Positions 8,999 through 15,420 of a DNA stretch of 64,000 nucleotides are shown here, in pieces. The stretch's first letter is position 1, and each line of letters begins with the position of its first letter. The notes beneath the pieces were generated by a model. That model worked only from the letters and a program-made list of their open reading frames with translations. It did no database searches and was not told the DNA's origin. The translations under genes and the position numbers were made by a program. The stretch is from Leifsonia shinshuensis (GTDB taxonomy: Bacteria > Actinomycetota > Actinomycetes > Actinomycetales > Microbacteriaceae): assembly GCF_022606355.1 (NCBI RefSeq), contig NZ_JAHHZQ010000004.1, forward strand, positions 1-64,000, given 5' to 3'.

Positions 8999-10948
8999 CT
9001 AGGTGAGCTTGGCCTGGATGGAGCTCATCACCGCAGTGTCGGCGAGCGTGGTCGTGTCGCCGACCTCCCGGCCCTCGGCGACGTCCTTGAGCAGGCGCCG
9101 CATGATCTTGCCGGACCGTGTCTTCGGCAGCTCGGTGACGATGAAGATGTCACGCGGGCGCGCGATGGCGCCGATCTGCTGCGAGACATGCTTGCGCAGC
9201 TCGGCCGCGACATCGATCGACTCCGCGGTCTCGAGCTGGTTCTGCTTGATGATGACGAACGCGACCACCGCCTGACCGGTCGTCTCGTCGGCGGCACCCA
9301 CGACCGCGGCCTCCGCCGTCAGGGGATGCGCGACGAGCGCCGACTCGATCTCCGCTGTCGAGAGCCGGTGGCCCGAGACGTTCATGACGTCGTCGACACG
9401 GCCCATCAGCCAGATCTCGCCGTCCATGTCGTAGCGGGCCCCGTCGCCGGCGAAGTACTTGTCGCCGAACTTCGACCAGTACGTCTCGACGAACCGGTCG
9501 GGATCGCCCCAGATGCCGCGCAGCATGCTCGGCCAGGGCTCGGTGACCACCAGTAGGCCGCCCTCGTCCTTGCCGACGGGCACGCCGGCCTCGTCGAGGA
9601 TGTCGATGGAGATGCCGGGCAGCGGCACCTGGGCGCTGCCGGGCTTCAGCGTCGTCACCCCGGGCAGGGCGGAGACCATGATGGCGCCGGTCTCGGTCTG
9701 CCACCAGGTGTCCACGATCGGGGTGTCGCCGCCGCCGATGACGTCGCGGTACCACATCCACGCCTCGGGGTTGATGGGCTCACCGACCGATCCGAGCACG
9801 CGCAGGCTCGACAGGTCGAACTTCTGGGGGTGCTGACGCCCGATCTTCATGAAGGAGCGGATCGCGGTCGGCGCCGTGTAGAAGATCGAGACCTTGTACT
9901 TCTCGATGATCTCCCACCAGCGGCCCGGGTGCGGCGTCTCGGGGGTGCCTTCGTACAGCACCTGGGTGGCGCCGTTGGCGAGCGGGCCGTAGACGACATA
10001 GGTGTGGCCGGTGATCCAGCCCACGTCCGCGCTGCACCAGTACACGTCCGACTCGGGGTGGAGGTCGAACACGTTCTTGTGGGTGAACGCCGCCTGGGTG
10101 AGGTAGCCGCCCGAGGTGTGCAGGATGCCCTTCGGCTTGCCGGTCGTGCCCGACGTGTAGAGGATGAACAGCGGGTTCTCGGCGGGGAACGCCTTGGCGA
10201 CGTGGTCGGCGTCGACGAGGGCGATCTCGTCCTGCCACCACAGGTCGCGGCCGGCCGTCCAGGCCACCTCGTTCTCGCCGCGCTTGACCACGAGCACATG
10301 CTCGACCGTCGACTCGCCGTTCGCGAGCGCGGCGTCGACCGCATCCTTGAGCGGGAACACCCGACCCTTGCGCCAGCCGCCGTCGGCGGTGATGACCAGC
10401 TTGGCCTCCGCGTCGTCGATACGGGAGCGCAGGCTCTCGGCGCTGAAGCCGCCGAAGACGACCGAGTGCACGGCGCCGATGCGGGCCACCGCGAGCATGG
10501 CGATGACCGCTTCGGGGATCATCGGCAGGTAGATGGCGACCCGGTCGCCGGCCTGGATGCCGAGGCTGGTGAGCAGGTTGGCGGCCTTCTTGACCTCTGC
10601 GGTCAGCTCCGCGTACGTGATGGAGCGCGAATCGCCCGGCTCACCCTCCCAGTGGATCGCGACCCGGTCGCCGTTGCCGGCGAGCACGTGGCGATCGAGA
10701 CAGTTGTAGGCGACGTTGAGCTCTCCGTCGTCGAACCATTTCGCGAACGGCGGGTTCGACCAGTCGAGCGTGCGGGTGAAGGGCGTGTGCCAGTGCACCA
10801 GGTCTCGGGACTGGTCGGCCCAGAACCCCAGGCGGTCCGCGGAGGCGCGTTCGTAGAGGTCTGCCGTCGCGATCGCGTTCGCGGCGAACTCCTCTGTCGG
10901 CGCGAACCGCCGGGCTTCGTGGAGCAGGTTGTCGATTGTGTTGCTCAT
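8999..10948 (-). CDS. acs: Acetyl-CoA synthetase (AMP-forming)
   Basis: Protein of 649 residues that converts acetate, ATP and CoA to acetyl-CoA via acetyl-AMP. It shows the N-terminal ACS region ([15 protein letters not shown]), the AMP-binding core [12 protein letters not shown], the acetate-pocket stretch [32 protein letters not shown], and the acetylatable Lys motif [11 protein letters not shown] near the C-terminus. Length is normal. The ATG at 10948 begins [15 protein letters not shown]; the open frame continues upstream without support. Transcription diverges from the 6C RNA and tad genes. A RamB-type regulator of acetate metabolism lies 43 kb away in the same window and could act on it, but I saw no clear site. 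Confidence 0.95.
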   Translation of the reverse strand: MSNTIDNLLHEARRFAPTEEFAANAIATADLYERASADRLGFWADQSRDLVHWHTPFTRTLDWSNPPFAKWFDDGELNVAYNCLDRHVLAGNGDRVAIHWEGEPGDSRSITYAELTAEVKKAANLLTSLGIQAGDRVAIYLPMIPEAVIAMLAVARIGAVHSVVFGGFSAESLRSRIDDAEAKLVITADGGWRKGRVFPLKDAVDAALANGESTVEHVLVVKRGENEVAWTAGRDLWWQDEIALVDADHVAKAFPAENPLFILYTSGTTGKPKGILHTSGGYLTQAAFTHKNVFDLHPESDVYWCSADVGWITGHTYVVYGPLANGATQVLYEGTPETPHPGRWWEIIEKYKVSIFYTAPTAIRSFMKIGRQHPQKFDLSSLRVLGSVGEPINPEAWMWYRDVIGGGDTPIVDTWWQTETGAIMVSALPGVTTLKPGSAQVPLPGISIDILDEAGVPVGKDEGGLLVVTEPWPSMLRGIWGDPDRFVETYWSKFGDKYFAGDGARYDMDGEIWLMGRVDDVMNVSGHRLSTAEIESALVAHPLTAEAAVVGAADETTGQAVVAFVIIKQNQLETAESIDVAAELRKHVSQQIGAIARPRDIFIVTELPKTRSGKIMRRLLKDVAEGREVGDTTTLADTAVMSSIQAKLT

Positions 10949-11077
10949 GGGGAGTCTTTTCGCTCCTTTGCGATGCTGATGTTCGAGTCGTGGCGCGACA
11001 ATGCCTGACTCTACAGCGTGACGGTGACGTGCTCCGATCAGACTTGCGTTTGCATTGATTGTGCGTAAACTAGGCAG

Positions 11078-11179
11078 CGGCCGAATGATAATTCTGGCGT
11101 GCGGCGCAATCGATTCCCCCCAATCCTGCGCCGCAGTGGCCGCACCTGTTCCCCCCAATAGGTGCGGCCCCCCTTTTTT
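11078..11179 (+). ncRNA. 6C RNA (two hairpins with C6 loops)
   Basis: Two tandem stem-loops each expose a run of six C. Hairpin 1 has GCGGCGCA at 11101-11108 pairing with TGCGCCGC at 11127-11134. Hairpin 2 has GGCCGCACCT at 11138-11147 pairing with AGGTGCGGCC at 11160-11169. Both loops contain TTCCCCCCAAT. Hairpin 2 is followed by a T6 run at 11174-11179 and serves as terminator. This is the defining architecture of the actinobacterial 6C RNA. A possible promoter is TTGCGT at 11044 and TAAACT at 11066, so the 5' end at about 11078 is an estimate; GATAAT at 11087 would move it to about 11099. The rest of the 388-base acs/tadA gap holds the acs promoter and a shared element at 11277. Confidence 0.85.
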
Positions 11180-11276
11180 AACCGGCGGTGTCGTTCCTTG
11201 ACCGACCCTGGCACCGACCGGTTCGCGGGTCGGGCCGAGTCGGCGACTCTCCACCTCCGGGTGTGGATGAGTCGGT

Positions 11277-11293
11277 CTGTCCACAGATTCGCC
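11277..11293 (+). promoter_or_regulatory. 17-nt element upstream of tadA (copy 1)
   Basis: The sequence CTGTCCACAGATTCGCC ends 43 bases before the tadA ATG. It contains the partial dyad CTGT-CC-ACAG. An identical 17-mer lies 42 bases before the DUF4244 pilin gene. Identity plus equal spacing suggest a shared promoter or operator for the Tad genes. Confidence 0.55.
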
Positions 11294-11336
11294 GGTTCCT
11301 GACCGCGTCGTCTCGTCGCTTCGTAGCGTCGAGGGC

Positions 11337-12329
11337 ATGACGATTCCGGACGACCTCCACACCGCTCTGCGACCCGAGGCGACCGCGCGCGGCGAGCCAG
11401 GACCGTGGGAGACCTTCGGCCCGCTGACGCCCTACCTGATGCGCGACGGCGTCAGCGACCTCTTCCTGACGGGTGACGGTGTGCTGTGGTCCGATGGCGG
11501 CTCGCGCGGCCTCCACCGGGTCGACGGGTGGAGCGCGGATCCGCAAACCGCCCGGCGTCTCGCCACGCGCCTGATCGCCCGCGGCGGCCGCCACCTCGAC
11601 GAGGCGACACCGTTCGCCGACGTCCGGCTCGGCGGAGGTGTACGCGTGCACGCCGTCCTCGCACCGATCTCCACCTCGGGAGCGGTGATCTCGATCCGCG
11701 TGCCGTCCGCCGTCGCGCCAGGCCTCCACGACCTGGTGCGCGGCGGTTCGGTGACGACGGCCGATGCCGCACGCCTCCGGGAGGCGGTGGCGGCGCGCAC
11801 CAACATCCTCGTCACGGGCGCAGGAGGAGCGGGCAAGACCACGCTGCTGGGCGCGATCCTGGCAGACGCGCGGCCCGACGAGAGGATCGTCCTGATCGAA
11901 GACGTGGCGGAGCTCCGCGTCGCGCATCCGCATGTGGTCGGGCTGCAGACCCGGCAGCCGAATCTCGAGGGAGCGGGAGGGGTGGGGTTGCGCAGACTGG
12001 TGCGCGAGGCGCTGCGCATGCGACCGGACCGGCTCGTCCTCGGAGAGTGCAGGGGAGAAGAGGTCCTCGACCTGCTCTCCGCGCTGAACACGGGGCACGA
12101 CGGGGGTGCAGGCACCCTGCACGCCAACTCGATCGCCGATGTGCCCGCGCGTCTGGAGGCGCTCGGTGCGCTGGCGGGGATGAGCGAGATCGCGGTCGCA
12201 CGCCAGACCACCTCCGCCATCGGCCTGATCGTCCACGTCGAGCGCTCGCCGGAGGGTCGCCGGATCCGCGGATTCGGTCGCTTCACGACGACTCCCGACG
12301 GCCGGCTCACGGTGGTCGTCGGTGACTGA
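11337..12329 (+). CDS. TadA/CpaF-type secretion ATPase of Tad pilus system
   Basis: Protein of 330 residues, a hexameric cytoplasmic ATPase that powers Flp/Tad pilus assembly. Walker A is [10 protein letters not shown] at about residue 160, the Asp box is [11 protein letters not shown], and Walker B is [17 protein letters not shown] conserved His box lies in GTLHANS. The protein is shorter than proteobacterial CpaF because the N-terminal extension is missing, as is usual for the actinobacterial form. The last eight bases overlap the start of the next membrane-protein gene. The whole set (ATPase, membrane protein, DUF4244 pilin-like, TadE, TadG-like) is a minimal actinobacterial tad locus. Confidence 0.9.
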   Translation: MTIPDDLHTALRPEATARGEPGPWETFGPLTPYLMRDGVSDLFLTGDGVLWSDGGSRGLHRVDGWSADPQTARRLATRLIARGGRHLDEATPFADVRLGGGVRVHAVLAPISTSGAVISIRVPSAVAPGLHDLVRGGSVTTADAARLREAVAARTNILVTGAGGAGKTTLLGAILADARPDERIVLIEDVAELRVAHPHVVGLQTRQPNLEGAGGVGLRRLVREALRMRPDRLVLGECRGEEVLDLLSALNTGHDGGAGTLHANSIADVPARLEALGALAGMSEIAVARQTTSAIGLIVHVERSPEGRRIRGFGRFTTTPDGRLTVVVGD

Positions 12330-13557
12330 GGCGACGGGTCGCGCCGAGCCCGACGACGACCTGGCCCGATCGGTGGAGGCTCTGGCGGTACTCCTCGACG
12401 CAGGGATCCCGCCGGCATCGGTCTGGTCGTACATCGCCGAGGACGCTCGACATCCGGCGATACGGAGCGCCGCGGCGCGGATCGCGGCAGGCGTGCCGCC
12501 GTCGGAGGCGCTCACGGAGGTGGCGCGGCGGCGGAGTGGCGACGGGGTGGGGAGCTGGTCGGGGCGCGGATGGGGGTCGGGCGGGCGGATGTTGAAGTGG
12601 GGGCCGCCGCGGGCGGGGGCGGCGGAGGCTCACGCGGCGGGTGGTGAGCGGTCGGCAGGTCCGCAGGCGTTGGGGAGGCGTGCGGGAGCGCGGGCCGGTG
12701 TGCGGGCGGCGGGGGCGCGTACGGGGGCGGGTGAGCGGGCGGCAGGTCCGCGGGTGGCGGCGATGGGGGCGCGTGCGGGTGCGCGGGCGTCGGGGGCGCA
12801 GCCGAGACGTTCACGCGCATCACCGACATCGCCGGGCGACCACCTCGACCACGGCACCGCGACCGTGGCGGCCGCGTGGAACGTCGCCGAACACGCCGGG
12901 GCGCCCCTGTCACCCGCGTTGCGCGGCGCGGCGACCGCACTGCGCGACCGGGCGGAGACGGCGCGCGACGTGCGTACCGCGCTCGCCGGGCCGCGGGCGA
13001 CGGCACGACTGATGGCGTGGCTGCCGCTGGTGGGCGTCGCCATGGCCTACCTGATCGGCGTCGATGTCGTCGGCGCGCTCGTCGGCGGCCCGCTCGGGTG
13101 GGGTGTGGCCGCCGCCGGCGGGTCGCTCACCGTTGCGGGCCGTCTCTGGACGGCGCGCTTGGTCCGCGACGCCTCGCGGACCGGACCGGTCGCCGGGGCC
13201 GAGCACGAGCTGGTGGCGATCGCCCTCGCCGGCGGTATGTCGCCGACGCGTGCGCGTCAGCTCGTCGCGGCGGTCCGCATGCGAATCGGGTCCGCCGGCG
13301 GCGAGCACGACGGGCGGTCCATCGACCGGGTTCTGCGCATCGCCGAGCGCGCGGGTGCGCCTGCGGTCGAGCTGCTTTCGGCCGAGGCGCGGCAGCAGCG
13401 CCGTCTCGCACGGGCGGAGGGGCGCACGAGGGCGGAGCTCCTTGCGGTCCGGCTGCTCCTGCCGTTGGGGCTCTGTGTGCTTCCCGCATTCGTGTTGCTC
13501 GGTGTGGTCCCGGTCATCCTCGCGATGATGTCCTCCACATTCACGGGGCTGACGTGA
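12322..13557 (+). CDS. Type II secretion F / TadB-like membrane protein with low-complexity insertion
   Basis: Protein of 411 residues. The N-terminal segment SVEALAVLLDAGIPPASVW and the later block ATVAAAWNVAEHAGAPLSPAL match the cytoplasmic part of actinobacterial TadB-type proteins. Membrane helices lie at about 230-275 and near the C-terminus (residues 375-405). It should form the inner-membrane platform of the Tad pilus. Residues 73-172 are an unusual Gly/Ala/Arg-rich insertion encoded by a strongly G-rich strand and containing an in-frame 29-codon duplication. The GTG start at 12322 overlaps the tadA stop by eight bases. One open frame covers what is often split into TadB and TadC. Confidence 0.82.
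   Translation: MTEATGRAEPDDDLARSVEALAVLLDAGIPPASVWSYIAEDARHPAIRSAAARIAAGVPPSEALTEVARRRSGDGVGSWSGRGWGSGGRMLKWGPPRAGAAEAHAAGGERSAGPQALGRRAGARAGVRAAGARTGAGERAAGPRVAAMGARAGARASGAQPRRSRASPTSPGDHLDHGTATVAAAWNVAEHAGAPLSPALRGAATALRDRAETARDVRTALAGPRATARLMAWLPLVGVAMAYLIGVDVVGALVGGPLGWGVAAAGGSLTVAGRLWTARLVRDASRTGPVAGAEHELVAIALAGGMSPTRARQLVAAVRMRIGSAGGEHDGRSIDRVLRIAERAGAPAVELLSAEARQQRRLARAEGRTRAELLAVRLLLPLGLCVLPAFVLLGVVPVILAMMSSTFTGLT
12643..12816 (+). repeat. In-frame 87-bp (29-codon) direct duplication
   Basis: The block beginning GGTGAGCGGTCGGCAGGTCC at 12643 recurs with changes at 12730, an offset of 87 bases. Encoded segments begin GERSAGP and GERAAGP and share AGARAG and RAxGA later. The second copy is degenerate toward its end. 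Confidence 0.65.
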
Positions 13558-13558
13558 G

Positions 13559-13575
13559 CTGTCCACAGATTCGCC
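13559..13575 (+). promoter_or_regulatory. 17-nt element upstream of DUF4244 gene (copy 2)
   Basis: Exact second copy of the 17-mer found before tadA, starting just after the TadB-like stop codon and ending 42 bases before the DUF4244 ATG. It suggests that the pilin-like gene has its own promoter with the same control as tadA. Confidence 0.55.
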
Positions 13576-13617
13576 CGCGAGCGCCCGGTCGCGGGCGGCG
13601 CCAGGCACGATCGGAAC

Positions 13618-13863
13618 ATGAGCCACGAAACGTCGTGGCCGATATCGACGAAGGGGGAGATCGTGGGCGATGACTTTCACGGTCGGCGGCCGGTCCTGCA
13701 GCGGCTGCGCCACGAGGACCGCGGTGCGAGCACCGCGGAGTACGCCGTCACGACCATGGCGGCGGTCGGGTTCGCCGGAGCGCTGCTGATGCTGTTGCGC
13801 GGCGACGAGGTCCGGTCGGTGCTCGCCGACCTCGTACGCCGAGCGTTGACGGTCGATGGCTGA
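13618..13863 (+). CDS. DUF4244 pilin-like protein
   Basis: An 81-residue protein. After a charged N-terminus it has DRGASTAEYAVTTMAAVGFAG, where the G-(x)-STAEYA junction and the following hydrophobic helix resemble Flp-type prepilins with a Gly at the processing site and Glu+5. DUF4244 proteins consistently occupy this slot in actinobacterial tad loci, so it is probably the major pilin. It is followed after 11 bases by the TadE-like gene. Confidence 0.83.
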   Translation: MSHETSWPISTKGEIVGDDFHGRRPVLQRLRHEDRGASTAEYAVTTMAAVGFAGALLMLLRGDEVRSVLADLVRRALTVDG

Positions 13864-13874
13864 GTGCCGGCACG

Positions 13875-14324
13875 GTGAGACGGGTGCGGAGGAGACGGAC
13901 GGGGTTCCGGTCGAGCACGATCGAAGTTCGGGGCAACGGCACACGGCAGACGACGACTGCGGCGCCGATCGAGGCCGCAGCACCGGATTGGGAGAGGGCG
14001 CGAAGGCGGGAGCGCGGCAGCGTGACCGCCGAGTTCGCCACGGCGCTTCCGGCTGTCTTGCTCTGCCTTGCGCTCTGCGTGAGCGCGGTGCAGGCCGGGG
14101 CGCAGCAGGCTCGGCTGCTCGATCACGCGGCATCGGCCGCGCGGCTCATCGGGCGCGGCGATGCGGCTCCTGCGCCGCCCGACGGAGCGACGCGAGCGGT
14201 CGGGATCGACGGAGGGATGGTGTGCGTGACGCTCTCGGCGCCCAGCCGCTCCGCCGGGCTGGGCACGCTCGGCCTCACCGTCTCGGCGCGTTCCTGCGTC
14301 CTCGACGATGTCGGGGAGGGGTGA
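13875..14324 (+). CDS. TadE-like minor pilin
   Basis: Protein of 149 residues. A basic N-terminal region leads to ERGSVTAEFATALPAVLLCLAL at about residue 46, which is the TadE motif with one membrane helix. Two Cys occur in the external part. TadE proteins are pseudopilins that help assemble Flp pili. The GTG at 13875 is the first start in frame; the true start may be downstream because the first 40 residues are not conserved in kind. Its TGA overlaps the GTG of the next gene (GTGA). Confidence 0.8.
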   Translation: MRRVRRRRTGFRSSTIEVRGNGTRQTTTAAPIEAAAPDWERARRRERGSVTAEFATALPAVLLCLALCVSAVQAGAQQARLLDHAASAARLIGRGDAAPAPPDGATRAVGIDGGMVCVTLSAPSRSAGLGTLGLTVSARSCVLDDVGEG

Positions 14325-14683
14325 GCGGCGCCGTGCAGTCGCCGAAAGCGTTCGAGCGGGGTTCCGGGACTGTACTTGCCCTGGCCACCGTCGCCGTTCT
14401 CGCCGCAGTGACGGCAGCCGTGGTGCTCGTCTGCGGAGCGTGGGCGGCACGGCAGCGCGCGGGCATCGCTGCGGATGCGGCGGCGCTGGCGGGCGCGGAC
14501 GTCGCGGTCGGCCGGGCCGCCGGCGACCCGTGCACCCGGGCGCGACTCGTGGCCGGAGCCAACGGAGCCACGCTCGCCGAGTGCGCTGTCGCCGGCGTGG
14601 TGGTGAGCGTCACCGCCGTGGTGCCCTATGCGGGCTGGCGGGCGGAAGCTCCCGCTCGCGCGGGTCCTCCGGGGACGCCCTGA
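14321..14683 (+). CDS. TadG-like / Rv3654c-type Flp pilus protein
   Basis: Protein of 120 residues. ERGSGTVLALATVAVLAAVTA is a TadE/G-type prepilin-like helix, followed by QRAGIAADAAALAGAD, which is the standard TadG-like continuation. Two Cys (in DPCTR and AECAV) may form a disulfide outside the cell. Start GTG 14321 overlaps the TadE-like stop by four bases, so it is coupled. The 3' end runs into a 14-bp tandem repeat. Confidence 0.8.
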   Translation: MSGAVQSPKAFERGSGTVLALATVAVLAAVTAAVVLVCGAWAARQRAGIAADAAALAGADVAVGRAAGDPCTRARLVAGANGATLAECAVAGVVVSVTAVVPYAGWRAEAPARAGPPGTP

Positions 14684-14776
14684 CAGGGACGCCCTCGGAC
14701 AGGGAGGCCCGGGACAGGTTAGCCCTGACAGGTGCGCCCTGACAGGTGCGCCCTGACAAGTACGCCCTGACCCGTC
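14676..14776. repeat. About seven copies of a 14-bp tandem repeat
   Basis: Units approximating CGCCCTGACAGGTG are repeated head to tail (14, 16, 15, 14, 14, 14 and 14 bases), covering the last codons of the TadG-like gene and the following gap. The remaining 150 bases to the next gene show no feature I can name. Confidence 0.8.
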
Positions 14777-14930
14777 GGCCGTGGCCGGCGCGCGTCGCGG
14801 CGGGAGTCGTCGGGCACGTCTCAGGCGTAGCCGCCCTTCTCACCCGGCGAACCACCTGAGCAGGGGCGCATGCGCGCCCGATGCCCGCCCCCGTAAGTCC
14901 GCCTCGGGCGGCGCAGGGCGCGTGGGCGGC

Positions 14931-15182
14931 TCAGTCGAAGACGGTCTCCACGTAGCGGTACGCCACCGCGCTGGGGAGCGATGCACTCGGGTCGTCCGAG
15001 GCGTACTCGGTCTCGGAGGCGGAGCCGCGCACATACAGATAGTGTTTGCCGCCGGCGAGCGCGGCCAGTTCCAGTCGCGGTTGCGGGTCGCCGGAGTCGA
15101 GGAAGGAGGTGGAGATGGTCTTGCCCTCCAGGGGACCGTCGATGAGCTTGGCGGTGTACGTCGTCATTGATGTCGTTGCCAT
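14931..15182 (-). CDS. Hypothetical small protein
   Basis: An 83-residue soluble protein starting MATTSMTTYTAKLIDGPLEG. No domain recognised. The alternation of beta-type strands (YTAKLIDGPLEGKTISTSF, HYLYVRG, VAYRYVETVF) suggests a small beta-rich fold like other short actinobacterial proteins that start with a GPLEGK turn. The ATG at 15182 is preferred; a second ATG at 15167 is possible. It diverges from topA across about 240 bases holding the topA leader. Confidence 0.6.
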   Translation of the reverse strand: MATTSMTTYTAKLIDGPLEGKTISTSFLDSGDPQPRLELAALAGGKHYLYVRGSASETEYASDDPSASLPSAVAYRYVETVFD

Positions 15183-15420
15183 GACGCCATTGTCCTCCCG
15201 CGGTCCGCAACGCAACAGGGCCGACGGTCCGCGGGAGGTGCGCCCGCGGCGAACGCCGGGGACAACCGGGCCGCGATTAGGCACACAACCGGCCTAGGTG
15301 TGTATGGTTTGCCTGTTGGGCCGGTCGGCTCACGCTCGCCGCTCTCTGTGCGGCGCTCGGGGGAGCGATTTCGGGCCGACGGGGTCCGTCTGAACACAGC
15401 AGCTATATAAGAGGAGTCAA

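Noticed and set aside
11036-11070. RamB- or GlxR-like site upstream of acs (TGCAAACGCAAG on the minus strand)
   Set aside because: The match to either consensus is too partial to claim.
11262-11285. Possible origin or DnaA-box cluster (TGTGGATGA and CTGTCCACA)
   Set aside because: Only two imperfect boxes, no AT-rich unwinding region and no dnaA or dnaN nearby.
10949-11362. N-terminal extension of the acs frame
   Set aside because: The extension runs through the 6C RNA region and the promoter; homology begins at [10 protein letters not shown] at 10948.
14676-14776. Candidate CRISPR array
   Set aside because: Units are 14-16 bases and contiguous, with no spacers and no cas genes.
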